Shown in pieces: positions 12,021-23,375 of a stretch of 64,000 nt of DNA. Every line of letters begins with the position of its first letter. The stretch's first letter is position 1. The notes beneath the pieces are model-generated. The model saw nothing but the letters and a program-made list of their open reading frames with translations. It had not been told where the DNA came from and made no database searches. A program made the position numbers and the translations under genes. The stretch covers positions 11,794,826 to 11,858,825 of the forward strand of contig NC_063171.1 in the NCBI RefSeq assembly GCF_023159225.1. The letters run 5' to 3'. This DNA is from Perognathus longimembris pacificus. Its lineage: Eukaryota; Chordata; Mammalia; Rodentia; Heteromyidae.

Positions 12021-12481
12021 GAGTGAGAATTCTTAAACCTCAGTCTTTCTGTGTTTCTCAAGAAGACAATATTTAGTCACCAACTATAATCACCTCATTG
12101 TACAAAACAGTGATTTGTTTTTTTTCCTCCTGAGTAGCTAGGATGACAGGAAGGAAGCCCTAGCTTGTCTCCTTAGGGTCCTGTGACCCTTATGACTCTT
12201 GATCAGATTTGGTGGATCTTCCTTCAGCTTTCAGGGGTAGAATGTGGAAAATGTTGAGGGTTTTTTGTGGTAATGAACACAATCTTTAAAGAGTAAGTAC
12301 CGGATCATCTGAGAAAGTCGTCAATACATTCATGGCAATCTTTGCCATTTTCTTTCAACTGCTCTAACAACAGATTCAATAATTCTGCCTAAAAATCCAT
12401 TTGTTATCACAACCTTTGCAACCATAGCAACTGTCCTTGAATTTTGAGTTTGCTCTGGTGCAATAAGAAATGGCCAATGTG

Positions 12482-12600
12482 AAGGCAGACACTGGTGACT
12501 GACAACTGTAGTCCTAGATATGTAGGAAGCTGAGAGCTAAAGACCTATGTTCAAAGCATGTCTGGACAGGAATGTCCTGAGAAAGTCAAATGCAGCAACA
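12482..12600 (+). repeat. 7SL/B1-like SINE fragment
   Basis: The blocks gactgacaactgtagtcctag and aggaagctgagagctaaag resemble the head of the other composite SINEs. It is strongly diverged. Confidence 0.45.
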
Positions 12601-12760
12601 AAATAGTAGAAGTTGGGATGCTACTGAAAAATGATAGAGTACCAGACTTGAGTTAAAAAGAAAAAAAATAACAATAAATGTACTCACTGCCTTACCTATG
12701 AAAATGTAACCCCTCTGTAATTCATTTTGACAATAAAGGAAATAATTTAAAAAATATTGA
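12600..12760 (+). mobile_element. LINE-1 3' end fragment
   Basis: It contains tgtactcactgccttacc, atgaaaatgtaacccctctg and a gacaataaagg end with an A-rich tail, as at L1 3' termini elsewhere in the window. Confidence 0.7.
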
Positions 12761-13080
12761 GTGTGCAAATGCAAGGCTCTGCTCTATCTTCAAGCCCCAG
12801 TGCCAGCACAAGAATGGAAAGAAGGAAGGAAGAACAGTGACATTTTTCAGAGAGAAAATTTAATCACTTAGGGTCAAGCAAATGGATGCTTGAGAGTGCT
12901 CACTTGTAGTGGTTTGTAGGTGATCTGAGCATATAGTCAAACATCTGTGTGTTCCTACTTCTTCTGTCATGTGCCCATTAGTGAGGGGACAATTTTGTCT
13001 TCTTCTACCCAGCACATTGGTAAGAAAGAAGTTCATCTTAGATCATGGCTAAATCTCCCTTTGAAAATTTAGTTATTCTA

Positions 13081-13270
13081 GGGGCTGGGAATATGGCCTA
13101 GTGGTAAGATTGCCTGACTCGTATACATAAAGCCCTGGGTTCAATTCCCCAGCACCACATATATAGAAAATGGCCAGAAGTGGCACTGTGGCTCAAGTGA
13201 CAGAGTGCTAGCCTTGAGCAAAGAGAAGTCAGGGACAGTGCTCAGGCCCTGAGTCCAAGGCCCAGGACTG

Positions 13271-13320
<50 letters not shown>
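13081..13320 (+). mobile_element. IDL-Geo SINE with a 48-base A tail
   Basis: It is full length and well preserved. The left monomer has the A box tatggcctagtgg and B box ggttcaattcc. The Geo monomer runs from gaaaatggccagaag to cccaggactggc. The tail at 13273-13320 is an uninterrupted run of A, which suggests a recent insertion. The TSD TTAGTTATTCTA lies at 13069-13080 and 13321-13332. Confidence 0.95.
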
Positions 13321-13322
<2 letters not shown>

Positions 13323-13332
13323 AGTTATTCTA

Positions 13333-14290
13333 AGTGTATGTCTATTGTGGCTATGATTTTATTACTGAATCCTAGTTATGAGATATGATGTTGCATATCT
13401 AATAGTAAATGACTACTTCATACAGATTCTGACAGGAATAATTTAGACATGATCAAATTGATCACACTCAATTCTCCTCAGATCAACATGTGACCTTACA
13501 TGTAATTATTTTAACAATTGCAATTATAGCAAAGGATGGAGTAATTAGTCTGAAATTAAAAGAAAAAAAAAGATGAAATAAGCAATTGCAGCCCTGCACC
13601 ACATTTGGTAGTAAAATGAAACTCTATTTTTATTTTTCTCATTGAGAAAGTAGTACATATTATTTACAAAGTGGTATTGAAATAAAATGATTGTACCTAT
13701 GAATACATGACAATTGTATAGTAAATGTGTGGCACTAGTGCACCTACTCATTGAATTCCAATTTATAAAAACTTTCAGCAAGTACATTGAGCTTGCTATA
13801 TTTCAAATGTAATAATAATAGGAAATAAGAATCATAAATTGCCATAAATAATGTAATGTACATATATTTTTAGATAATTGCAAGAATCAAGGAGCAGGTA
13901 AATTTCATCTCATTTCAAAGTAGTTTTATTCTTCTTAGCTTCCTTTTATAAAAAGGATATTATTTTTAATTAAGAAATTTCCTAGCTTTCTAAGTACAAA
14001 GAAATTTACTTGAGGTAATGTTGAGGCCAGTGTTAAAGTTAGTTATAGAATATGGGCTCTATGTTTTCTCTTTTCCTGCAGAGATGACCATTCAGCAATA
14101 TCTAAGCCTTGACCTTTCACACACAGGTGAAATCACAGATTATAATCACAGATTATAGAGTTTTCAAATTAAGATGTAGTGTCTACTTATTCTACCTACT
14201 CTATACAAACCTCAACAGCTCTCTATGTTTTGGGAATATTCTACATGGGCCATTAGCTAATCTTGAGAACATTTTATTTAAAAAAGTTCT
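13333..14290. other. Unannotated A/T-rich DNA
   Basis: I find no recognisable exon or interspersed repeat. The open frame at 13545-13787 (minus) has no recognisable content. Confidence 0.4.
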
Positions 14291-14473
14291 AATCCACATG
14301 CTGGTGGCTCATGCATGCAACCCTAGTCACTGAGGAGGTTGAGATGTGAGGGTCTTCGGTTCATAGCCAGCCTAGGCAGGAAACTCTCTGAAGCAAATTA
14401 AGTACCAAATACCCAGCAGTGGAGTTGGGACTCAAGTGACAGTCTGCTAGCACTTGGCAAAAGAAGCTCCTGG
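14291..14473 (+). repeat. 7SL/B1-like + Geo composite SINE, left part (host of the full-length L1)
   Basis: It has the head catgctggtggctcatgcatg, then aggttgagatgtgaggg, ccagcctaggcaggaaac, and the Geo-like gggactcaagtgacag and tgctagcacttggcaaaag. It stops at the L1 junction; the remaining ~50 bases are at 22263-22310. Confidence 0.8.
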
Positions 14474-14474
14474 A

Positions 14475-16719
14475 GTTCCCGAGGAAGACGGTGGAGGAGA
14501 AGCAGAGCCCTTGCAGAGCTCCCTCCGATATCGTAGTTTTCTCACCCCATAGAAACTGTTACTCCTAGAAAGACAGCCAAAGTAAGTTCTAACAGTACAG
14601 GGATTCTGAACAGGAAGGAAAAATCGACTTTGCTGGTCTGAAAACACATATTTGAGCTCCAGGCGGCGTCGGCGCCAGCGCTGGCTCCGGCACAGTGCCG
14701 GGCACAGCCCCCCCACACTCCGCACAGCTAAAGCGTTAAATACTCCATACGGCAGCTGAGCACGGAGGACCTGACATCGCAGAGACAACGTGAGTACCCC
14801 ACAAAGTTATCCTCACTTGTGCCCACAGTTCAGCTTCTGGAAGGCATCCCTGTCCCCACCGCCAGAGCAAAGTGCCATCTTTGCTACTGGCATAGGTCAG
14901 ACCAGACTGGAACTGAACCGGGCCTGGGGAAAGTGAGGTAAAAAAAGCCATCTTTGAAAAGGGCAGGAGGGGCGGAATCAGTGAGAACCAGCCCCGCCCA
15001 GAAGAACGCCCCCTGCCCTGGCGGGAGGCGAGTCCGGGGCTTAGCCAGAGGTGCCCCGCCCTGCCCGCCGGAATTTCTAAACTTAAAGCAAAAGCTGCAA
15101 GCAGGTACCAGGGGCACAGAAACACCAGATGGAGGAACAAACACTTCCTGGGACAGCTAAACGGGCCTGTCACAGAGAAAGCCCAATTCCCAGCCCTAAA
15201 CGGAGCTGCATTCCATACCCACCTATGCCAAGGAGGCCGCCTCCCTCAGGCAAGCAACTCTTAGCGGAACAAAACAGGCCAGAGGCGCCCCGCCCTGCTG
15301 AGTTCACAGCCTAGTCAAGACCAGGCATCAAAGGCAGCGGCCCCACAGCAGACAGAGGAACCACAGTTCCTGAGACTGCTCAAGTCCCCATCTACAGAGG
15401 ACGCCCAAGGCCTGCCTGCAAGCTGTGCGAACCTCAGAGACCGACGATTGCACCAACAGGGGAGAAGGTCAGAACAGAACCACCCCTTGCCAACTGAAAT
15501 CAAGTCAAACCAGCCAATCAGGAAAATAGACTGCAGTCCATTGCAGGGAAACCAGAGACTGGGGAGAAACCACCCAAACAAGGAGGACCCTTTTTTTTTT
15601 TTCTCTCTCTCTTTTTCTTTTTCTTTTTCTTTTCAAACATTTTTTTAAACTTTTTTTTTTATTTTCTTTTTAATTTTTTCACATCTGAAACATCATTGGT
15701 TGTTTTTTTTTTTTTTTCGGTATGTTTGTTTTTTGTTTGTTTGTTTTCCATTTTTACCGGTTTGTTTTATCAAGTTTTTTTTTTGTGTTTGTTTATTTGT
15801 TTGTGTTATTCCTTTTCTGTTATTTTCCTTTTTATTTACGTATGCTTCCTTTTTAAATAATTTTTCTGTTTTTTTTTTTTTTTTTTTTTTTTTGGCCAGT
15901 CCTGGGCCTTGGACTCAGGGCCTGAGCACTGTCCCTGGCTTCTGCCCGCTCAAGGCTAGCACTCTGCCACTTGAGCCACAGCGCCACTTCTGGCCGTTTT
16001 CTGTATATGTGGTGCTGGGGAATCGAACCTAGGGCCTCGTGTATCCGAGGCAGGCACTCTTGCCACTAGGCTATATCCCAAGCCCAATTTTTCTCTGTTT
16101 TGTGTATCTGTCTTCCAGTATTTTTACTTTATTTCTCTCGTTGCATCCTCTTCCTTTAAAAATTACTTTCCTATAAATAACACCTCCACCCTTCTCTGCT
16201 AACTCTCCAGTGTCTGTCATTTTAACATTGTTCTTTCTACTGATTCTACTCTTCTCCACATTCCCACATCACTGAAACTAAACCAAAATCACCACCCCCC
16301 CCCAATACATTTTACTCTATTCTCTTTACTACCTCCAACTTACCCTCCTGACTTACTGCCTGGACCTCCAAGTTCCATTGACTCCTGGTTATTGGATAGA
16401 GGGTATCCCAGCTTAATACGAGTTAATCAAAGGGGTCCATAGAGAAAGCCAGTCCTAAAAGAACTTAATATAAAAACAAGAATTGCATATAGGGTTGTAA
16501 CAGTAAATAAGTAACTACTGAATACAGGGCCCAGGATCGGTTGTTATATTGAAATTGTATTCTTTAGAAACACCAAATCTATCTTTATAGACAGGTATAC
16601 AAGTTATCTGTATATAAAAATTGTGAAATTGTAAGATTTACACAACAGTGCTTGGTAAGGGCTGCTTTGGGTCTTAAACGGTGCTCACAGGTGCTGGTAG
16701 ACTGGCATTCCCAATTCAA
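14475..16719 (+). promoter_or_regulatory. LINE-1 5' UTR / internal promoter region
   Basis: The first kilobase is much richer in G+C and CpG than its surroundings, as expected for an L1 5' UTR carrying the internal RNA polymerase II promoter. From about 15588 it changes to a strongly T-rich stretch. The many overlapping open frames on both strands are a by-product of base composition. A 218-base antisense SINE is inserted at 15868-16085. Confidence 0.8.
15868..16085 (-). mobile_element. IDL-Geo SINE inserted in the L1 5' UTR, antisense
   Basis: From left to right it has a T-run (tail), ggccagtcctgggcc (Geo end), the Geo body, then ggtgctggggaatcgaacc and ctaggctatatccca (IDL B and A boxes reversed). 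A short TSD, AATTTTTCT, lies at 15859-15867 and 16086-16094. Because it sits inside the L1, it is younger than the L1. Confidence 0.92.
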
Positions 16720-17839
16720 ATGGGCAGAAGAAACACAAGAAAGATGGCAAACAGTGAAATCTTATCCCCCACTCAAAACAAGCAGGAAGCAGAGCAGTCA
16801 ATCAAAAACATAGAAGAAAACCCCCAAAATGCTCTACAAAGTCTACTGATAAACATGATAAATGAAAAGTTTGAAACTCTTCAGTCAATTATGTTACAGC
16901 GTGAGGAGGCAAAGAAAAATTAATGGAGAATTTCATGGCATCCACAAATAGAAAGATAAATGAGCTTCAATAGTCAAATGAAAAGATAGCTACCCAGCTT
17001 AAAGATATGAGAGACAACACTCAAAACCAAAGTAATGAAGTTAATGAAGTAAAGAAGTCCATACAAGACCTAAGAAATGACATGGAAATCATCAGGAAAG
17101 ACCAGTCAGAAGGAAAAGAGATTCGAAATCAAGTAGCTAGCCTACAGTCCAGACTAACTGAAGCAGAGGATCGAATCTCAGGAGCTGAAGATTCCTTAGA
17201 TTCTATGGAGAAAGATCAAAAATCAAAACAAATCCAGTCCAAGCAACAAAACAGATCTCTACAGGAGATTCAAGACACGATCAGGAAGCCCAATTTAAGG
17301 ATAATAGGTATTGAGGAAAACTTGGAGAAAGAGGTTAATGGGATAGACAACCTATTTAACAGAATATTAGCTGAGAACTTCCCAAACATCCAAAGGAAAG
17401 GCCTATACACATACAAGAAGCATTTAGAACCCCAAATCGACCAGACCAGAATAGGACTTCCCCCCGACACATTGTGATCAAAACAGCTTCAGCAGAGTGC
17501 AAGGAAAAAATACTCAAAGCTGTTAGGGCTAAGAAAACAATCACATATAAAGGAAAAGCAATCAGAATTACCCCAGACTTCTCAGCAGAGACCATGAAAG
17601 CAAGGAGAGCCTGGAATGAAGTATACCAAACTCTAAATAAAAATAACTACCAACCAAGAATTCTGTACCCAGCCAAACTCTCCTTCATAGCCGAAGGTCA
17701 AATAAAAGTCTTCCACAATAAGGAAAAATTGAAACAATATATCTCCACCAAACCAGCTTTACACAAAATCCTTAAAGATGTACTATACAGGGAAAATAAT
17801 CAAGATCCCAACACAGACAGAGAAATGAACCCTAATTAG
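16720..17839 (+). pseudogene. LINE-1 ORF1 (RNA-binding protein), broken
   Basis: The likely start is the ATG at 16720 (MGRRNTRKM...). A basic N-terminal stretch is followed by a long Q/E/K-rich coiled coil (trimerisation region, 17007 onward), an RRM-like part (LRIIGIEENLEKE...), and the C-terminal domain with KKTITYKGKAIRITPDFSAET and PRILYPAKLSF. The ORF1 protein trimer coats L1 RNA and acts as a nucleic-acid chaperone. Lesions: a frame change near 16915-16922, an in-frame TAG at 16971-16973, and a second frame change at or just before the run of six C at 17460-17465. The natural stop is TAG at 17837-17839. Confidence 0.93.
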
Positions 17840-17891
17840 TAAACACTAGATCAAGAAATGGGAAGACACAGCTTTAAACAAGATAGTGATA

Positions 17892-20800
17892 ATGAAAGGA
17901 ACAAACGATCACCTCTCAATCCTAACTGTCAACATTAATGGACTTAATTCTCCAATCAAATGACATAGGCTCATAAGTTGGATCAAAAATCAAGATCCAT
18001 CTTTCTGCTGCCTCCAAGAGACACATCTATCCAGCAAAAGTAAACATCTTCTAAAAGTGAAAGGCTGGAAACAAATCTATCAAGCAAATGGCCCCCATAA
18101 GCAGGCTGGAGTTGCAATCCTAGTATCAGACAAAATTGACTTCAAATTAAAAAAGGTAAGAAGAGACAAAGAAGGTTACTACATACTAGTAAAAAGATCT
18201 CTCCAACAGGAAGAAATAACCATCCTAAATATCTACACACCAAATGCAGGAGCACCCAACTTCATCAAACAAACACTACTGGCTCTAAAAACATTCATAG
18301 ACCCAAAAACAATGATAGTGGGGGGACTTTAACACTCCACTATCACCTCTGGACAGATCAACACTCCAAAAACTGAACAAAGCAACCACAGAACTAAACA
18401 ATTGCATAGACCAACTAGACTTAATCGACATCTACAGAATATTCCACCCAGCAAGGACAGAATACACATTCTTTTCGGCAGCACATGGAACATTCTCCAA
18501 AATAGATCACATCTTAGGGCACAAAGAAAATCTGTACAAATTCAGAAGTATCAAAATCATTCCCTGCATTCTCTCAGACCACAATGGAATAAAATTAGAG
18601 CTCAACTCATTCAGCCACCACAGAAAATCCCACAATTCATGGAGACTAAAGAACACACTGCTGAACCATCAGTGGATCATTGAAGAAATTAAAACGGAAA
18701 TTCAAATGTTTATGGACTTCAACCAAGTTGAGGACACAAAGTACCAGCTCCTTTGGGACACAGCAAAGGCAGTACTCAGAGGAAAATTTATATCTCTGAG
18801 TACATACATCAACAAACTGGAGAAACAGCAACTCAGTAATTTAAGGAAGCACCTTAATTTTCTGGAGAGAGAACAGCAAGCCAAACCCCAAGTCAATAGA
18901 TGGAAGCAAATAATTAAAATCAAATCAGAATTAAATCAATTAGAGATGAAAAAAAACATCGAAAGAATCAACAAAACAAAGAGTTGGTTCTTTGAAAAAA
19001 TCAACAAGATAGACAGACCCCTGGCAAACCTGACCAAAAAACGAAGGCAGCACACTCAAATAAACAAGATAAGAGATGAAACAGGTAGCATCACCACAGA
19101 AATAACCGAAATTCAGAAAATAATAAGGGACTATTTTGCAAACCTTTATGCCAACAAATTCGAGAACTTGGAAGAAATGGATGATTTCCTAGAAAAAATT
19201 GATACCCCCAAACTCAACCATGAAAATTTAAACCTTCTAAACAGACCCATATTCAGTATTGAAATAGAAACAGCAATAAATGATCTCCCATCCAAGAAAA
19301 GCCCAGGTTCAGACGGATTCACTGCAGAATTCTACAAGGCCTTCAAAACAGAACTCACTCCAATATTTCTCAAACTCTTCAATGAAATTGAAAGAGAACA
19401 TTCACTACCAGACTCATTTTATGAAGCCAGTATAACCCTCATCCCAAAACCAGGCAGAGACTCATCACGGAAAGAGGACTACAGACCAATCTCCTTGATG
19501 AACATAGATGCAAAAATTCTCAACAAAATTCTGGCCAATCGACTTCAACAGGTCATCAAAAAAATCATACACCACGATCAAACTGGATTCATCCCAGGGA
19601 TGCAAAGCTGGTTTAATATACACAAGTCAATTAATGTAATCCACCACATCAACCAGAGCAAGGTAAAGAACCACATGGTTTTATCACTGGATGCGGAAAA
19701 AGCGTTCGATAAAATCCAGCACCCATTTATGCTAAAAGCCCTGGAAAAACTGGGATTCCAGGGAACATTCCTGAATATAATCAAGGCAGTTTATGAAAAA
19801 CCAACAGCAAGCATAACTCTAAATGGTGAAAAACTAAAGCCATTCCCTTTAAAATCAGGAACAAGGCAGGGATGTCCACTCTCTCCCCTGCTCTTCAACA
19901 TAGTACTAGAATTCCTAGCCAGAGCAATTAGGCAAGAAGAGAATATAAAGGGGATCCAAATAGGAAAAGATGAAGTTAAACTTTCTCTCTTCGCAGATGA
20001 CATGATCCTATACCTAAAGAATCCCATAGACTCTACCCCCAAGCTACTAGAGCTGATACAAAACTTTGGCAAAGTTGCAGGTTACAAAATAAAACTTCAA
20101 AAATCAATGGCCTTTCTCTATGCTAACAACCCGAAGACCGAGGCTGAAATCAGGAAAGCAACTCCTTTTGCAATAGCCCCCCAAAACATAAAGTACCTAG
20201 GAATAACCTTAACCAAAGAAGTGAAAGACCTCTTTGATGAGAACTTTAAAATCTTGAAAAATGAAATTAAGTCAGAACTAAGAAAATGGAAAAACCTCCC
20301 ATGCTCCTGGATTGGGAGGATTAATATAATCAAAATGGCAATATTGCCAAAGGCTATCTACAAATTCAATGCAATACCCATTAATATCCCAACACCATTC
20401 TTTAATGAAATAGAGGAAGCAATCCAGAAATTCATATGGAACAATAAAAGACCTAGAATAGCAAAAACAATCCTAAGCAGAAAGAACAGTGCTGGAGGAA
20501 TTACAATACCCAACTTCAAGCTGTATTATAAAGCTATAGTAATAAAAACAGCTTGGTATTGGCACCGGAACAGGCCTGAAGACCAATGGAACAGAATTGA
20601 AGACCCAGAATTGAACCCACCGAACTACGCCTACTTAATCTTTGATAAAGGAGCTAAAACAATAGTATGGAAGAAAGATAGCCTCTTTAACAAGTGGTGC
20701 TGGCAAAACTGGCTCAACACATGCAACAAACTAAAACTAGATCCTTATAGATCACCCTGCACCAAAATCAATTCCAAATGGATTAAAGACCTTGAAATCA

Positions 20801-21735
20801 AATCAGGCACCCTGAAAACACTAAAGGAAGGAGTAGGAGAAACACTTGGGCTCCTTGGCACAGGACAGAACTTCCTTAACAAAGACCCTGAAAGGCTACA
20901 AATCAAAGAAAGGTTGGACAAATGGGACTGCATCAAACTGCAGAGCTTCTGCACAGCAAAGGACATAGCTCTCAAGATAAACAGAAAGCCCACAGACTGG
21001 GAGAAGATCTTTACCGGACATTCAACAGACAAAGGCCTCATCTCTAAAATATATGCAGAACTAAAAAAATTACCTTCTTCCAAAACAAAACCGCAAAGAA
21101 CCAATAGCCCCCTCATCAAGTGGGCTAAAGACTTACAAAGAAACTTCTCTGATGAGGAAATGAGAATGGCCAATAGGCATATGAAAAAATGCTCTACATC
21201 ACTGGCCATAAAGGAAATGCAAATCAAAACAACATTGAGATTCCATCTCACCCCAGCAAGAATGTCATATATCAAGAAAACTAATAATAACAATTGTTGG
21301 AGGGGATGTGGCCAAAAGGGAACCCTACTTCATTGTTGGTGGGAATGTAAACTGGTTCAGCCACTCTGGCAAGCAGTATGGAGATTCCTCAGAAGGCTCA
21401 ATATAGAACTCCCCTATGACCCAGCAGCCCCACTGTTGGGTATCTATCCAAAAGACCACAAACAAAATCACAGTAATGCCACCAGCACAACAGTGTTCAT
21501 CGCAGCACAATTTGTCATAGCGAGAATCTGGAACCAACCCAGATGCCCCTCCATAGATGAATGGATCACGAAAATGTGGTATATATAAACAATGGAATTT
21601 TATGCCTCTATCAGAAAGAATGACATTGTCCCATTTGTAAGGAAATGGAAGGACCTGGAAAAAGTTATACTAAGTGAAGTGAGCCAGACCCAAAGAAACA
21701 TGGACTCTATGGTCTCCCTTATTGGGAATAATTAG
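17892..21735 (+). pseudogene. LINE-1 ORF2 (endonuclease / reverse transcriptase), broken
   Basis: The reading frame starts at the ATG at 17892 and would end at TAG 21733-21735, about 1,280 codons, the usual L1 ORF2 length. The apurinic-type endonuclease domain shows LQETHL and, near 18570, SDHNGIKLE. The reverse transcriptase domain has [34 protein letters not shown] and the catalytic FADD at 19990-20001. A cysteine cluster [18 protein letters not shown] lies at 21295-21348. Lesions: TGA at 17961-17963 where other copies suggest Arg (a likely CpG CGA-to-TGA change); a one-base gain in the G-run 18320-18325; and TAA at 21586-21588 in place of Tyr, cutting off the last 49 codons. Between 18325 and 21585 the frame is fully open. 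Confidence 0.95.
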
Positions 21736-22246
21736 TACAGGTTTAGGCAAGCCATAGCAGAGCATCACAAGGCCCAATAGCTATACCCTTATGAACACAT
21801 AAGATGATGCTAAGTGAAATGAACTCCATGTTATGGAAAGAATTGTTATATCACAGTTGTAGCTACTTTCAACGTCCTATGTGTATGTGTAGTTTCTATT
21901 ATTGATGATGTTCTTGTATCACCTACCTATGGTTGTACCTACACTATCTCTGTAATGTTATCTGAGTATATTGGAAACCATGTTTACTGGTATTGGAAGT
22001 AGGAAATTCAAAGGGAATACCAAATTTGAGAGACACAGGGTAAAAAAGGAGAAATAACTACAAAAGCAATACTTGCAAAACTGTTTGGTGTAAGTGAACT
22101 GAACACCTCGGGGGGGGGGAGGGAAAGGGGAGGTGGGAGGGGGGCTTGAGGGACAAGGTAACAAACAGTACACGAAATGTATCCAATGCCTAACGTATGA
22201 AACTGTAACCTCTCTGTACATCAGTTTGATAATAAAAATTTGAAAA
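21736..22246 (+). mobile_element. LINE-1 3' UTR with G-rich tract and poly(A) signal
   Basis: It starts after the natural ORF2 stop. A guanine-rich tract at about 22108-22160 includes runs of 9, 4, 3 and 6 G. The end carries AATAAA (about 22231-22236) followed by aatttgaaaaaaaa. The same end, reversed, marks the other L1 copies in this window. Confidence 0.9.
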
Positions 22247-22262
22247 AAAAGAAGCTCCTGGA

Positions 22263-22310
22263 CATTGCCCAATTCCTATGTTCAAGGTCCAAGCAAGAAA
22301 GCAAGCAAGC
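22263..22310 (+). repeat. Composite SINE, right part (continues the piece ending at 14473)
   Basis: The sequence cattgcccaattcctatgt then tcaaggtccaagcaagaaag completes the Geo-like 3' end of the SINE split by the L1. Confidence 0.75.
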
Positions 22311-22895
22311 ACATACACAAAATCTATTTTCATAAATACATAATATTAAGACTGTTCTGAAACATCTTGGTAGACATGTTATTACTGAGTTTAGTTAGGC
22401 ATATTTTCATGCTCATGATATGATTATCATTTATATCTACAAAAACATATGCAATAAAAAATAAATATGCAGTACTAATGAGTGAATAATGCAGCATTTC
22501 TGGGTAAGAAATCTCTAAAGCATTTCATGTGGGAAAACTGAAACTTTTTTGTTTGTTTGTTTTTGGTCAGCATCCCTTTTCTTCCTCCACCAGGCCTGGG
22601 TGGAGAAAGAAAGAAATTCTACCTCCCTTCAAAAGAGCATGATGGTTTCAGGTTACTCATGGGAACAGACTATGTAGTATTTACATTTGTGTGGTGAGCT
22701 TTCTCTTAATTATATCCTTCCCTGATGTTCATCTTTATTGTAACAAAAGACAAATGTTCTTTTATTTTTTTAAGGATTTAATTGTATGTATGTACTATGA
22801 TTTTCTTTACCCACTCAATTCATTGATTAACCCTCAGGTGTTTTTCACTTCTCAGCTATGGTAAATGATGCTTCTTTGAACAGTAATGAATAAAT
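22311..22895. other. Unannotated DNA
   Basis: Nothing is recognised except a (TTTG)n patch at about 22547-22563. Confidence 0.4.
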
Positions 22896-22904
22896 GTGAT
22901 TTTT

Positions 22905-23375
22905 TGTTGGTCATGGGGCTTGAATTCAGGGCCGGTGCACTGTGTTGTTTTTTTTTTGTTTGTTTGTTTTTTTAGCTGTCCTGGGGCTTGAGACTCAGCA
23001 CCTGAGCTCTGTCCCTGGCTTCTTTTTGCTCAAGTCTAGCACTCTTAACTCTTGAGCCAAAGCACTCTACTGGCTTTTTCTGTTTATGTGGGGCTGAGGA
23101 ATCAAAACCAGGGTCTTGTATGCTAGCAAGCACTCTACCAATAAGCCACATTTCTCCCACACCTCGCCTCTTTTTTTTTGCACCAGTCCTGGGGCTTGAA
23201 CTCAGGGTCTGAGCAATGTCCCTGACTTCTTTTTTGCTCAAGGCTAGCACTCTACCACTTGAGTCACAGCATCCTTTTTAGCTTTTTCTATATGTGTTGC
23301 TGAACCGAACCCATGGCTTCCTGCATGTGAGGCAAACAATCTATAACTAGGCCATATTCCTAACCCTTTCTTATC
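22905..23375 (-). repeat. Three antisense SINE units head to tail (two IDL-Geo and a partial)
   Basis: 22905-22940 is a partial Geo end (gtcatggggcttgaattcag). 22941-23160 is an antisense IDL-Geo ending with ataagccacatttctccc. 23161-23370 is another, ending actaggccatattcctaacc. All have T-rich tails on the left. Each unit is 10-20% different from the best copies by eye. Confidence 0.75.

Larger units (their letters stand above)
14475..22246 (+). mobile_element. L1: Full-length LINE-1 retrotransposon (inactive)
   Basis: A complete L1 of about 7.77 kb: a GC-rich 5' UTR (14475-16719), ORF1, ORF2, a 3' UTR with a G-rich tract (22108-22160) and a short A-rich tail. It is flanked by a 16-base perfect TSD, AAAAGAAGCTCCTGGA, at 14459-14474 and 22247-22262. 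The insertion lies inside an older SINE whose halves join when the L1 and one TSD are removed. An antisense IDL-Geo has since landed in its 5' UTR. ORF1 has two frame breaks and a stop; ORF2 has two premature stops and one frameshift. It cannot make either protein intact. Confidence 0.95.

Noticed and set aside
13081..13150. tRNA-Ala-like sequence as a possible tRNA gene
   Set aside because: A and B boxes are present, but the sequence does not close an acceptor stem and continues into the Geo monomer and A tail; it is a SINE.
14447..15581. Many GC-rich open frames that could be read as an exon or CpG-island promoter
   Set aside because: The region is the 5' UTR of the full-length L1, bounded by its TSD.
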